Shown here piece after piece: positions 8,594 through 16,825 of a stretch of DNA of 64,000 nt. Source of the stretch: Jejubacter sp036620675 (GTDB taxonomy: Bacteria > Pseudomonadota > Gammaproteobacteria > Enterobacterales > Enterobacteriaceae); assembly GCA_036620675.1 (NCBI GenBank), contig JAZHEE010000001.1, one strand, 5' to 3'. The position numbers were made by a program, and so were the translations under genes. The notes under the pieces were generated by a model, which saw only the letters and a program-made list of their open reading frames with translations, was not told the origin of the DNA and searched no databases. Numbering within the stretch: the stretch's first letter is position 1; the number at the start of each line of letters is the position of its first letter.

Positions 8594-9312
8594 TTGAGTT
8601 TAAAAACGTCTCCAAGCACTTCGGCCCGACCCAGGTGCTGCACAATATCGATCTGCACATTCATCAGGGTGAGGTGGTGGTGATTATCGGCCCTTCCGGC
8701 TCCGGGAAATCAACGCTGCTGCGCTGCATCAATAAGCTGGAGGAAATAACCGCAGGCGACCTGATTGTCGATGGAATGAAGGTTAACGATCCGAAAGTGG
8801 ATGAGCGCCTGATTCGCCAGGAGGCGGGCATGGTATTCCAGCAGTTCTATCTGTTCCCCCAGATGACGGCGCTGGAAAACGTGATGTTTGGCCCCCTTCG
8901 GGTGCGCGGCGCCCGCAAAACCGATGCCGAACAGCAGGCCAGAGCCTTACTGGAGAAAGTCGGGCTGGCGGATCGCGCCGGGCACTATCCTTCCGAACTG
9001 TCAGGCGGCCAGCAGCAGCGGGTCGCCATTGCCAGAGCGCTGGCGGTGAAACCCAAAATGATGCTGTTTGACGAACCGACATCGGCACTGGATCCGGAGC
9101 TACGCCACGAGGTACTGAAGGTGATGCGGGATCTGGCCGAAGAAGGAATGACCATGGCGATCGTCACCCATGAGATTGGCTTTGCACGCCAGGTGGCATC
9201 GCGGCTGATATTTATCGATAAGGGGCGGATAGCCGCCGACGGCAATCCGCGTGAGCTGATTGAAAACCCGCCCGGCCAGCGGTTGCAGGAGTTCCTGCAA
9301 CACGTCTCCTGA
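8590..9312 (+). CDS. glnQ: Glutamine ABC transporter ATPase GlnQ
   Basis: Cytoplasmic ATPase energising GlnHP. 240 residues as in E. coli. Walker A GPSGSGKST is at 34-42, signature ELSGGQQQRVAIARAL in the middle, Walker B MMLFDEPTSALDPE, and H-loop VTHE. The start is GTG in a GTGA overlap with glnP, implying translational coupling. Confidence 0.96.
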   Translation: MIEFKNVSKHFGPTQVLHNIDLHIHQGEVVVIIGPSGSGKSTLLRCINKLEEITAGDLIVDGMKVNDPKVDERLIRQEAGMVFQQFYLFPQMTALENVMFGPLRVRGARKTDAEQQARALLEKVGLADRAGHYPSELSGGQQQRVAIARALAVKPKMMLFDEPTSALDPELRHEVLKVMRDLAEEGMTMAIVTHEIGFARQVASRLIFIDKGRIAADGNPRELIENPPGQRLQEFLQHVS

Positions 9313-9321
9313 CCATGGTCT

Positions 9322-9347
9322 GCGGCCCCGTTAACGGGGCTGCTTTT
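9322..9347. terminator. Bidirectional terminator between glnQ and rlmF
   Basis: GCGGCCCCG-TTAA-CGGGGCTGC followed by TTTT on the plus strand. It overlaps the stop codon of rlmF, so the same hairpin ends both transcripts. Confidence 0.7.
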
Positions 9348-10248
9348 CGCTAAAGCTCCAGCCGATAAAGCGGCTCTGCTTCTGGCCCTGGGCCATGTTC
9401 TTTTTCACCACCCGCACCGCGCCAGCCCCCTGAAGCGCCCGGTAGATCTCAGGCAGGTGCTCGCCGCGTGACACCAGGGTGGTGAACCAGCCTACCTGGC
9501 GGGCAAAGGCTCTGCTCTCTTCAATCATCTGCTGAATGAAGCGCACTTCGCCGCCGTCACACCATAGCTCCTTCGGCTGGCCGCCAAAGTTCAGGGCATT
9601 TCCTTTATCGCTCAGCCCCAGGTTACGCCGCTTGCGTTCGCTGCCCGCCCGGGCTGAGGCCGCTGAATCATGAAACGGCGGATTACACATTGTCGCCGCG
9701 TAGCGCTCATTCACGTGGATAATCCCCCGGAAAATGGCCTCCTCCTGCTTCTGGCGACGTAGCCGGATGCGACGATTCAGGCCCGGATTGGCGGCCACAA
9801 TAGCGGCAGCGCTGCGTAGCGCGTGCGGATTAACTTCGCTGCCGGTAAAGCGCCAGCCGTATTCATACTGGCCGATCAGCGGATAGATACAGTTGGCGCC
9901 GGTACCGATATCCAGAATGTCGGCCTGGGCCGGAATCACGCCCTGGTTATCCTCGGCCAGCAGATCCGCCAGATGGTGCAGGTAGTCGGCGCGCCCCGGC
10001 ACTGGCGGACACAGAAAACCTTCAGGAATCTCCCAGTGGCTGACCTGATAAAAGCAGGCCAGCAGCGCCTGATTCAGCGCTCTGACCGCCACGGGATCGG
10101 CGAAATCAATGGTCGCTTCACCGCGGGGACTGGTATGCACAAAGGCCTCAAGCGCCGGGCTGGCCGCCACGAGAGCGGGAAAATCATAGCGTGACTGATG
10201 ACGATTACGCGGGTGTAACCCGGCGCGTCTGGCGGGCTGGCTGGTCAT
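9331..10248 (-). CDS. rlmF: 23S rRNA m6A1618 methyltransferase RlmF
   Basis: SAM-dependent enzyme that methylates adenine 1618 of 23S rRNA. The product matches E. coli RlmF (308) through DILDIGTGANCIYPLIG (SAM loop), the catalytic NPPF motif with HDSA after it, and AGSERKRRNLGL. I prefer the second of two in-frame ATGs (10246-10248, 305 residues), because the AGGAG ribosome site is 8 bases before it but only 2 bases before the first (10254). Confidence 0.93.
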   Translation of the reverse strand: MTSQPARRAGLHPRNRHQSRYDFPALVAASPALEAFVHTSPRGEATIDFADPVAVRALNQALLACFYQVSHWEIPEGFLCPPVPGRADYLHHLADLLAEDNQGVIPAQADILDIGTGANCIYPLIGQYEYGWRFTGSEVNPHALRSAAAIVAANPGLNRRIRLRRQKQEEAIFRGIIHVNERYAATMCNPPFHDSAASARAGSERKRRNLGLSDKGNALNFGGQPKELWCDGGEVRFIQQMIEESRAFARQVGWFTTLVSRGEHLPEIYRALQGAGAVRVVKKNMAQGQKQSRFIGWSFSEKQPR

Positions 10249-10363
10249 GGGCATTCTCCTGTGTGGGCGCGTAAGATACCCGTTGTCGGCTCACAGGTAA
10301 ATAACGCCAGCCCGGGTAAGGTACACTATCAGGTAACAGCAACCACCATAAACGGAAAAACTG

Positions 10364-11014
10364 ATGTCCACAGAGCACAACAACGACTACTACTATTACG
10401 AGCCGGAAGCGGGCCACGGCCTGCCTCACGATCCGCTCAACGCTATTATCGGCCCGCGGCCTATCGGCTGGATCGCGACTCAGAACGCGAAAGGGCAGCG
10501 TAATCTCGCCCCCTATAGTTTTTTTAACTGCTTTAACTACCGGCCGCCGATTATCGGCTTTGCCAGTAGCGGCTGCAAAGACAGCCTGCGCAATATTCTG
10601 GAAACCGGTGAATTTGTCTGGAACCTGACGACTCGCGCTCTGGCGGAGCAGATGAACGAAACGTCCGCCACGCTGCCGCACGGTGAAGATGAATTTGTAC
10701 GGGCGGGGCTGACGCCGCTGGCGGGACGTCGGGTCAAGGCGCCTCGGGTAGCGGAAAGCCCGGTTAACTTTGAGTGCCGCCTTTCTCAGCACTGGCAGTT
10801 AACCTCCGCCAGCGGCGATCCCATCGATACCTGGCTGGTACTGGGGGAAGTGGTCGCCGTTCATATCGACTCCCGACTTCTGGAACAGGGAGTTTATCAG
10901 ACGGCAAAGGCACAGCCGGTGCTACGCGCCGGCGGGCCGACCGCCTACTACAGCATTAGTGAAGCCCAGCGTTTCGATCTGGTACGCCCTGATGCAAGGC
11001 CTGAAAAATCATAG
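10364..11014 (+). CDS. Flavin reductase-like (flavoredoxin) domain protein
   Basis: A 216-residue protein of the flavin reductase-like, FMN-binding split-barrel class (Flavin_Reduct). Recognisable family features are the N-terminal PRPIGWIAT segment, NLAPYSFFNCFNYRPPIIGF, FVWNLTTRALAEQMN and VLGEVVAVHID. No signal peptide or membrane segment. A tyrosine run (YYYY) occurs near residue 10. K-12 lacks a gene at this place. Substrate is unknown; members either bind FMN or reduce it with NAD(P)H. Confidence 0.8.
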   Translation: MSTEHNNDYYYYEPEAGHGLPHDPLNAIIGPRPIGWIATQNAKGQRNLAPYSFFNCFNYRPPIIGFASSGCKDSLRNILETGEFVWNLTTRALAEQMNETSATLPHGEDEFVRAGLTPLAGRRVKAPRVAESPVNFECRLSQHWQLTSASGDPIDTWLVLGEVVAVHIDSRLLEQGVYQTAKAQPVLRAGGPTAYYSISEAQRFDLVRPDARPEKS

Positions 11015-11167
11015 CGTTAACCAATTTTCATCGGTCAACTTTTGTCAGTAAATGTCGACCCGTGAAAAGCTATTTTTTGCGCTGTATCACACTCTGAAGC
11101 GAACTACACTATATCACAGGGTGGTTAATTTTTAATCACCCCTGAGACCTGTCGTGAGGATGTGATC

Positions 11168-11428
11168 ATGAAAAAACTGTCGCTCTTTTCTGCCATTATC
11201 ACCTTCATTGTCTGTGTTCCCGCAAGCTTTGCGGCATCGCCACTCACCAACCCGGAAACCAGCCAGCTCCGCCCTGCCGGCACGGTTTCCGCCAGCGGCG
11301 CCACCCACCTTGGCGATCTGGAAGACAAGCTCGCTGAGAAGGCGCGCGAAGAGGGGGCGACCGGCTATGTTATCACCTCGGCCGGCGGCAATAATCAGAT
11401 GCACGGCACCGCCACCATTTATAAATAA
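11168..11428 (+). CDS. mcbA: DUF1471 periplasmic protein, McbA-like
   Basis: An 86-residue secreted protein of the YhcN/DUF1471 family. The signal peptide runs to about residue 22 (ASFAA). The mature part SQLRPAGTVSASGA, LEDKLAEKAREEGA and GYVITSAGGNNQMHGTATIYK is nearly the E. coli McbA (YbiM) sequence, also 86 residues; McbA affects colanic acid mucoidy and biofilm. ATG at 11168 is preferred over a GTG two codons upstream because GAGGA is correctly spaced. A paralogue (ybiJ) follows. Confidence 0.88.
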   Translation: MKKLSLFSAIITFIVCVPASFAASPLTNPETSQLRPAGTVSASGATHLGDLEDKLAEKAREEGATGYVITSAGGNNQMHGTATIYK

Positions 11429-11731
11429 AGCGTCATCACCGGTACGCCTGGCAGCGTCCCCAGCCTTCTCCGGCCGGGGCGCTATCGCCACCACTGCTCT
11501 GGCAAATTCAGCGTGACTAAATGTGCCTTTTCCACACTCTTAATGCAGACATCAGCCAAATCGCCGAGAAAAACAATTAATAACACATAAAAATCAATAT
11601 ATTACTGAATAGTCAATTTTTTAGAACAACACCTTCAATTCTTCCAGGTTTTCTCTCTGCAAAAATACCGTGATAATTATCACATAAACGGAACGAAATG
11701 ATTTTTACAGAATAACCTGCGAGATATCACC
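11429..11731. other. mcbA-ybiJ intergenic region
   Basis: No gene is seen in 303 bases. The first part is GC-rich with an imperfect hairpin (AGCGTCCCC...GGGGCGCT) after mcbA; the second half is AT-rich and probably holds the ybiJ promoter. Confidence 0.5.
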
Positions 11732-11989
11732 ATGAAAAACATTAAATATACTGTTGCTGCAATTGTGCTATCCACCCTGTCCTTTGGCGCCTTCGCCGCT
11801 CAGCAGGTCACCGATAATGACCAGCACGGCCAGAAGATTGGCGTTATCTCCGCCTCCGGCGCCTACACGCTGAGCCAGTTAGAAGACCAGCTGGCGGCGA
11901 AAGCTGATGCCCAGGGCGCCAGCGCCTATAAAATCACCTCTGCCTCTGGCGAAAACCTGCTGCACGGCACCGCGGTAATCTACAAATAA
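11732..11989 (+). CDS. ybiJ: DUF1471 periplasmic protein YbiJ
   Basis: An 85-residue exported protein of the same DUF1471 family as the upstream gene. The signal peptide STLSFGAFA is almost identical to that of E. coli YbiJ, and the mature part keeps KIGVISASGA, LEDQLAAKADAQGA and LHGTAVIYK. Function is not established; family members respond to stress and biofilm growth. The close spacing of two paralogues suggests an old local duplication. Confidence 0.88.
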   Translation: MKNIKYTVAAIVLSTLSFGAFAAQQVTDNDQHGQKIGVISASGAYTLSQLEDQLAAKADAQGASAYKITSASGENLLHGTAVIYK

Positions 11990-12031
11990 CCCTCAGCCGG
12001 GATCCCTCTCCCGGCCCCTTGCTCTGCCCCT

Positions 12032-12190
12032 AAATATTTCGGGTTGCATCGCGGCGGCTACTGAGCGAATCCCCGGGAGCATAGATAACGATGCGACTGA
12101 GGTGAGTGACAAATCTGCCGGCCCCAAAGGGGCGAAGCCCTGGGATGGGCCGGGTACTGCAGCCAACAAAGCAGCAAGTCGAAATATGAC
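12032..12190. repeat. ERIC (IRU) element with internal insertion
   Basis: The core at 12064-12109 reads GCGAATCCCCGGGAGC, then ATAGATAACGATGCGACTG, then AGGTGAGTG, matching the enterobacterial repetitive intergenic consensus to which ERIC-PCR primers were made. The ends are complementary (AATATTTCGGGTTGC at left, GCAAGTCGAAATAT at right). About 45 extra GC-rich bases (roughly 12110-12156) sit between the core and the right arm. Confidence 0.85.
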
Positions 12191-12212
12191 GGAAACCCTG
12201 ATGTTATCCCTT

Positions 12213-12241
12213 GCCCGCCGGCCACTGGCGGGCTTTTTTTT
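12213..12241 (+). terminator. Strong intrinsic terminator after the ERIC
   Basis: GCCCGCC, a 7-base loop, GGCGGGC, then eight T. No gene ends nearby (ybiJ stops 220 bases upstream), so it ends either a long ybiJ 3' UTR or a transcript crossing the ERIC. Confidence 0.88.
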
Positions 12242-12250
12242 GCGACTATG

Positions 12251-12693
12251 CCGCACGCCCTCAGCCTGACGCCCTGTCGGGCTGACCCTGGCCACCGGGA
12301 ATACTCCGGCGATTTTCAGGCCGGGGTGTCACCGCCCTGAATCTTCAGCCCAAACTTATCCGTAAAGATATTGCTGGTTGTATTTGAGCACTCCGTCTGA
12401 ATCGATGAGGGGGATTATGCCCCGGCTTAAAAAACGCCATAGCGTTCACGCAGGGCCGGAGGAGCGACAGGATGTCGCGACAGGGTAAGGCCGCCATGGA
12501 TGGCGACTCTTGCCCGTTCCGCAAAGCCCGGCGTGATAAGCGAAGGGGCCCCGAAGGGCGTTTTTTACCGCCGGGGAGCACGGGTCACCAGGGAGGCGGC
12601 GACTGAGCCCCCTGGCCCGTTCTACCTGCTGTGGATTAACAGAGAAGCAGTGACGCAAAGTGAGCGGAACAGCCCGCCGTATCATCATATTCT
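12251..12693. repeat. Structured intergenic repeat, copy A
   Basis: About 440 bases repeated at 12984-13428, an offset of roughly 735 bases, with long identical blocks such as GCAGGGCCGGAGGAGCGACA and CCCGGCGTGATAAGCGAAGG. It contains several hairpins (CAGCCTGAC/GTCGGGCTG; CCAGGGAGGC/GCCCCCTGG) and an 11-bp inverted repeat, TAAAAAACGCC at 12428-12438 and its complement at 12557-12567. Reading frames across it are not conserved between copies, so I do not call a gene. Confidence 0.85.
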
Positions 12694-12861
12694 GCCCAGT
12701 TGCCTTTCAGATGCAGGCCGGGGCAGCGGTGTTGTACGTGGTCATGTCGGTTGCGCTATTTCTGCGACAATGCTGTGTTCTGGGGAGAATATGTCACGCT
12801 GGCGAAGGTTCCGTTCACTTTAAGGGTATTTTTATATGTCGGTTGCGGAACCGGTGAACGG

Positions 12862-12890
12862 GTCAGGAGGCTCAAACGCCACCTCCTGAC
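12862..12890. other. Hairpin between the two repeat copies
   Basis: GTCAGGAGG and its exact complement CCTCCTGAC flank an 11-base loop. The rest of 12694-12983 shows no supported gene. Confidence 0.55.
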
Positions 12891-12983
12891 AACCTGGCTT
12901 TCCGGCGTGAAAATCGCCGCTGTCGCGGGCCCCTGCGTATTCCCGCCAGCCGGACGGGTCGGGCGTGACGGCACCTCCTTGGG

Positions 12984-13428
12984 CCGCACACCCTCAGCCC
13001 GACGTCCTGTCGGGCTGACCCTGGCCGCCGGGAATACTCCGGCGATTTTCAGGCCGGGGAGTGTCACCGCCCTGAATCTTCAGCCTGAACTCATCCGAAA
13101 GGTGCTGCTGGTGTCATTTAGAAAAGACAGACTGAAGCGATAAGGGTTTTGTCACCCGGCTTAAAAAACGCCGCAGCGTTCACGCAGGGCCGGAGGAGCG
13201 ACAGGATGTCGCGACAGGGCAAGGTCGCCATGGATGGCGACTCTTGCCCGTTCCGAAAAGCCCGGCGTGATAAGCGAAGGGGCCCGCGTCAGCGGCGTTT
13301 TTTACCGCCGGGGAGCCCGGGTCGCCAGGGGAGCGGCGACTGAGCTCCCTGGCCCGTTCACCCGCAGTGGATTAACAGAGAAGCAGTTGCCTGAAGTGAA
13401 CGGAACACTCGCCGTATCATCATATTCC
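12984..13428. repeat. Structured intergenic repeat, copy B
   Basis: Second copy of the element at 12251-12693. Its internal inverted repeat is longer, 13 bp perfect (TAAAAAACGCCGC at 13162-13174, complement at 13292-13304). Differences from copy A tend to keep pairing: CCCGAC/GTCGGG here against CCTGAC/GTCGGG in A, and AGC/GCT against GGC/GCC in the CCAGGG...CCCTGG stem. Confidence 0.85.
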
Positions 13429-13512
13429 GCCGCTTTTATTCTGAAACCGGGCGCCGGAGCTGTCTGTCCCCCTCGCCCTGGCCCTCTCCCTGAAGGACGA
13501 GGGAGCTTTCCC
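13398..13512 (-). repeat. Inverted copy of the right-end 121-bp repeat unit
   Basis: Read on the minus strand this is one unit of the array at 63485-64000: a GGGAAA start, a CCCTC...GGGAGAGGG hairpin, GACAGACAGCTCCGGCGCCC, GGTTTCAGAA, then GCGGAATATGATGATACGG and TGTTCCGTTC. It overlaps the end of copy B, so the two repeat types are physically joined here. Confidence 0.75.
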
Positions 13513-13566
13513 CTGCCCTCCGCATCATCATACCCGGTAAATTACCGAATAGATTACGGACAATTC

Positions 13567-14538
13567 TCACCCAAACAGCCGGTTCACCTGCGCCAGCGCC
13601 GCAGTCATATCAGGCTGCTCGCCGCTGGCTACCAGACAGCAGGCCAGCTGCTGCTTAATCGAGGCTGGTACCGGCTCTTCGCCCGCCACGCAGCGCTGGA
13701 TCCAGCGGGCGGTAATTTCCGCATCTTTATCGCCCGGCAGCGCGATCGGCTGGCTAACCGCCTCATCCTGACGTTCGCACAGCACCTGTACCCGCTGATT
13801 CGCCACCAGACTGATTTGCGGGCAGCGCAGCGGATTCGCGTACACTTCGCCTTCAGTACCGTGCATCAGCAGCGCCCGACCGCCGGTCTGGTTAAAGAAC
13901 TGCGCCACCCGGGAAACATATTCCGGATGCGAAACGCTGGACAAACGCAAGGCGTGATCTTCACCGAACGGCGAGATGAGCTTCGCCAGAGTATGAGCGC
14001 TGCTGCGCACCCCCAGCCGCCAGCGTAGCTGGAGCTGCCGGGCCAGCGGCGGGCACAGGGCATCCACCGGCATAAACAAGGGTTCGCCGGATTCCAGCTT
14101 CGCCTGGGCCTGACCGCCATGCAGCGTCGGCGCCATACCCAGCAGCGCAAAGATAGTGGCCGAGATAACCCGGGTCGGATCTTCGCTGACGCCATGCACC
14201 ACCACCGGAAACCCCATCCGGCTCAGTAACAGCGCCAGCAGCGGCGTCAGGTTCGCCTGACGCCGGGCGCCGTTATAGGTTGGAATCACTACCGGCATCG
14301 GTTTTCCCGCAGGCGGGGTCAGCGTCAGGGTTCGCTGGCGCACCGCATCGTAAAAGCCGCGCAGTTCCGCCTCGCCTTCGCCTTTAATTCGCAGCGCCAT
14401 CAGTATGCCGCCCAACTCCAGATCCGGCACCTTGCCATCCAGCATATGGCTGTAGAGTCCGCGCGCGCTGTCAAAGTCGAGATCCCGGGCGTGATTCTTA
14501 CCGCGCCCAATCTCTTTAATCATTTTGCGGTAATCCAC
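13567..14538 (-). CDS. ybiB: Nucleic-acid-binding TrpD2-type protein YbiB
   Basis: Homologue of E. coli YbiB (320 residues), which has the fold of anthranilate phosphoribosyltransferase but binds nucleic acids instead. The N-terminal helical domain (KEIGRGKNHARDLDFDSARGLYSHML) and central segments HGVSEDPTRV, HGGQAQAKLESGEP and MHGTEGEVYANP are conserved. GTG at 14538 is chosen since it gives the family start VDYRK; TTG one codon earlier is possible. It follows dinG by 3 bases, with AGAGGAGA spanning dinG's end, so the two form an operon. Confidence 0.92.
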   Translation of the reverse strand: MDYRKMIKEIGRGKNHARDLDFDSARGLYSHMLDGKVPDLELGGILMALRIKGEGEAELRGFYDAVRQRTLTLTPPAGKPMPVVIPTYNGARRQANLTPLLALLLSRMGFPVVVHGVSEDPTRVISATIFALLGMAPTLHGGQAQAKLESGEPLFMPVDALCPPLARQLQLRWRLGVRSSAHTLAKLISPFGEDHALRLSSVSHPEYVSRVAQFFNQTGGRALLMHGTEGEVYANPLRCPQISLVANQRVQVLCERQDEAVSQPIALPGDKDAEITARWIQRCVAGEEPVPASIKQQLACCLVASGEQPDMTAALAQVNRLFG

Positions 14539-14541
14539 CAA

Positions 14542-16755
14542 CTATCTCCTCTTTCGGGTCATGCCATTAAGTGTAACCCGTCCGCTTCGCCCTGAGCGAC
14601 GCTTTCGCCCTCCGGCCCCGGTAGTTGTCGGTTTTTCCAGCAGCTTACTGTCTGGCTCCGGCGCGGGCGGCTGAAGCACCGGAAAAACCGGTAACGCCGC
14701 CAGCAGCCGCTGGCCGTAACTTTTGGTCAGCAGGCGCTTATCGTAAATGACCACGTCACCCCAGCAGTCATGGCTGCGAATCAGCCGGCCAACCTGCTGG
14801 ATCAGATTAAAAGAGGCGCTGGGCAGGCTCTGCACCTCGAACGGATAGCGGTTATGCGCCTTCAGCCATTCGCCTTCGGTCTCCACCACCGGGCTGTCCA
14901 CCGGCGGGAAGGCTATCTTATGAATGTGCACCTGGCTTAGCAGCTCGCCTTTTAAATCCAGCCCCTCGGCAAACGATTGCAGCCCCACCAGCACGCTGGT
15001 CTGGCCTTCCGCGACCCGCTGACGATGCAGTTCCACCAGCCGATAGCGTGGCAGATCGCCCTGTACCAGCAGTTGCAGACGCAGATCGGGAACGCACTCC
15101 AGAAAAGTGGTCATGGCCCTTAAGCTTGCAAACAGTACCAGCATCCCCCGGTGTTCGCCCTTTTCCAGTTCAGCGCGAAAGAAGCCCGCCATCTCGGCGA
15201 TATGTAGCCGTTCATGTTCCATCAGCGGCGCGTAGCGCATCCTCGGAATCACCAGTCGCCCCTGATGCGCGTGATCGAACGGGGAATCCAGCGCCACAAA
15301 TCGATCCCCGGCCTTTTCTTTAAGGCCGCTCAGCTCCTGAAGTCGCGAGAAGCTGTTCAGCGAACGCAGGGTCGCCGAGGTCACCACCACGTGGGGCACG
15401 CTGCGCCACAGCAGCTTTTCCAGCTGATCGCTGACCCGAATCGCCGCGCAGTGCAGCAGCAGCTTCGGCTGCCCGTCGCGCACTTCCCGGGCTATCCACT
15501 TGCACACCGGCGCGTTCGAACTGTTAGCCATGGCCGCCAGTTTCCACAGTTTACTCTGGGCCTCAAAGTGCCCCAGCGCGCGGTTCATCTGCAAAAGCAG
15601 CCGATGCAGGCGCACGATATCGTGTTGGCCGGTACGTTCGCTCAGGTCATTCAGGAAGGCTTCCGCCAGACCGCGCAGCGCGTCGGAAAGCTTCGCCATA
15701 CGCTGCACCATCGGCAGCACCTCTTCCGGCAGTTCGCCCATGGCGAACCGATATATACCTTCGCTTTCTCCCGGCAGATACAGACTGAAGATCCCCGCAA
15801 GCGTGATAGCCAGCTCGTCCAGCTCTTCACAGTGGTTGCTAAGGCGTTCCGGAGTCGCAAGCGGCGGAACGCTTTTCGGGCGGAACTGTTCAAGACTGGT
15901 GGCGATAAGCTTGCTGAACAGATCCAGTTGCAGCCTCAGCCAGCCGGGGGTGATTTCAGCACTGGTTTCCAGGGCATCGCGCGCCACATCCGGCAGATGG
16001 TGCCCTTCGTCCAGCACCAGCAGCAGATGTTTCGCCGGCGGCAGCACGCTTTCATTTTCCAGCGCCGCCATCACCAGAGCGTGATTGGCCACCACCACTT
16101 CCGCTTCGGCTATCTCGCGGCGCGCCACGAAAAACGGGCATTCGCGATACCACTGACAGTTAGTGCCCAGACAGCCGACTTTGTCGGTACTCAGCCGCCG
16201 CCACAGGTCATCGGCAATGTTTTTCTTACTGTGATCGCGCACCCCGTCCCAGCTGTAGCTGTCCAGGGTTTGCTTCAGATCGACACACAGCTTGCGCTCT
16301 TCCTTGCTGGTGGCGGTCAGGGCGTCGTCAAGCATCGCCAGCAAATCGCCCTGCTGCTGCGGTTCATCACTGGCCAGCATGGCAAGATTGCGCGGACAAA
16401 CGTAGCGCCCGCGCCCGAAGGCGGCGGTAAACTTTAAACCGGGGATGATTTTGGCAAGCAAAGGCAGGTCTTTACTGAAGATCTGATCCTGCAGCGCCAC
16501 ATTGGCGGTGCTGATCACCAGGGTTTTCTGCTCGGCGCGGGCCAGCGCGATGCCGGGAATCAGGTAGGAGAGCGTCTTGCCGACGCCGGTCGGCGCTTCA
16601 ATGGCGAGATGGCGCCCCTCTTCATCCGCCAGGGTTTTCGCCACTTCGGCGATCATCTGACGCTGAGGAGCGCGGGGAATAAAGTCCGGAATTTGCTGAG
16701 AAAGCGCCTTGTACCAGGCGCTGATTTGCGCCTTATGCGCCGCGGACAATGCCAT
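14542..16755 (-). CDS. dinG: ATP-dependent iron-sulfur helicase DinG
   Basis: XPD-like superfamily 2 helicase that unwinds 5'-tailed duplexes, D-loops and R-loops. Walker A APTGVGKT is at 54-61 and a DEGH box (LVLDEGHH) at about 249. The four cysteines of the 4Fe-4S cluster are seen at 120, 195, 200 and 206. Motif VI QQVGRLIRS is intact. At 737 residues it is about 20 longer than E. coli DinG, from a basic, proline-rich C-terminal tail (GGRKRRSGRSGR). dinG is an SOS gene in E. coli; the LexA box here looks weak. Confidence 0.95.
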   Translation of the reverse strand: MALSAAHKAQISAWYKALSQQIPDFIPRAPQRQMIAEVAKTLADEEGRHLAIEAPTGVGKTLSYLIPGIALARAEQKTLVISTANVALQDQIFSKDLPLLAKIIPGLKFTAAFGRGRYVCPRNLAMLASDEPQQQGDLLAMLDDALTATSKEERKLCVDLKQTLDSYSWDGVRDHSKKNIADDLWRRLSTDKVGCLGTNCQWYRECPFFVARREIAEAEVVVANHALVMAALENESVLPPAKHLLLVLDEGHHLPDVARDALETSAEITPGWLRLQLDLFSKLIATSLEQFRPKSVPPLATPERLSNHCEELDELAITLAGIFSLYLPGESEGIYRFAMGELPEEVLPMVQRMAKLSDALRGLAEAFLNDLSERTGQHDIVRLHRLLLQMNRALGHFEAQSKLWKLAAMANSSNAPVCKWIAREVRDGQPKLLLHCAAIRVSDQLEKLLWRSVPHVVVTSATLRSLNSFSRLQELSGLKEKAGDRFVALDSPFDHAHQGRLVIPRMRYAPLMEHERLHIAEMAGFFRAELEKGEHRGMLVLFASLRAMTTFLECVPDLRLQLLVQGDLPRYRLVELHRQRVAEGQTSVLVGLQSFAEGLDLKGELLSQVHIHKIAFPPVDSPVVETEGEWLKAHNRYPFEVQSLPSASFNLIQQVGRLIRSHDCWGDVVIYDKRLLTKSYGQRLLAALPVFPVLQPPAPEPDSKLLEKPTTTGAGGRKRRSGRSGRVTLNGMTRKRR

Positions 16756-16768
16756 GGGAGAACCGTTT

Positions 16769-16788
16769 TACTGCGAAAAACCGCCACT
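16769..16788. promoter_or_regulatory. Degenerate LexA-like box before dinG
   Basis: On the plus strand TACTG, ten bases, then CCACT. E. coli dinG has TACTG-N10-CAATA in the matching place. One half fits the LexA consensus and the other is poor, so regulation by LexA is uncertain. Confidence 0.3.
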
Positions 16789-16825
16789 ATTCTCCCATGT
16801 TTAAGGCATGGGGTACAGAAAGACC

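Noticed and set aside
12500..13343. Several 60-260 codon frames in the duplicated intergenic repeats
   Set aside because: Frames are not kept between the two copies and end at different places, while stems are preserved.
15214..16437. 407-codon open frame antisense to dinG
   Set aside because: dinG on the other strand has all helicase and iron-sulfur motifs; the antisense frame has none.
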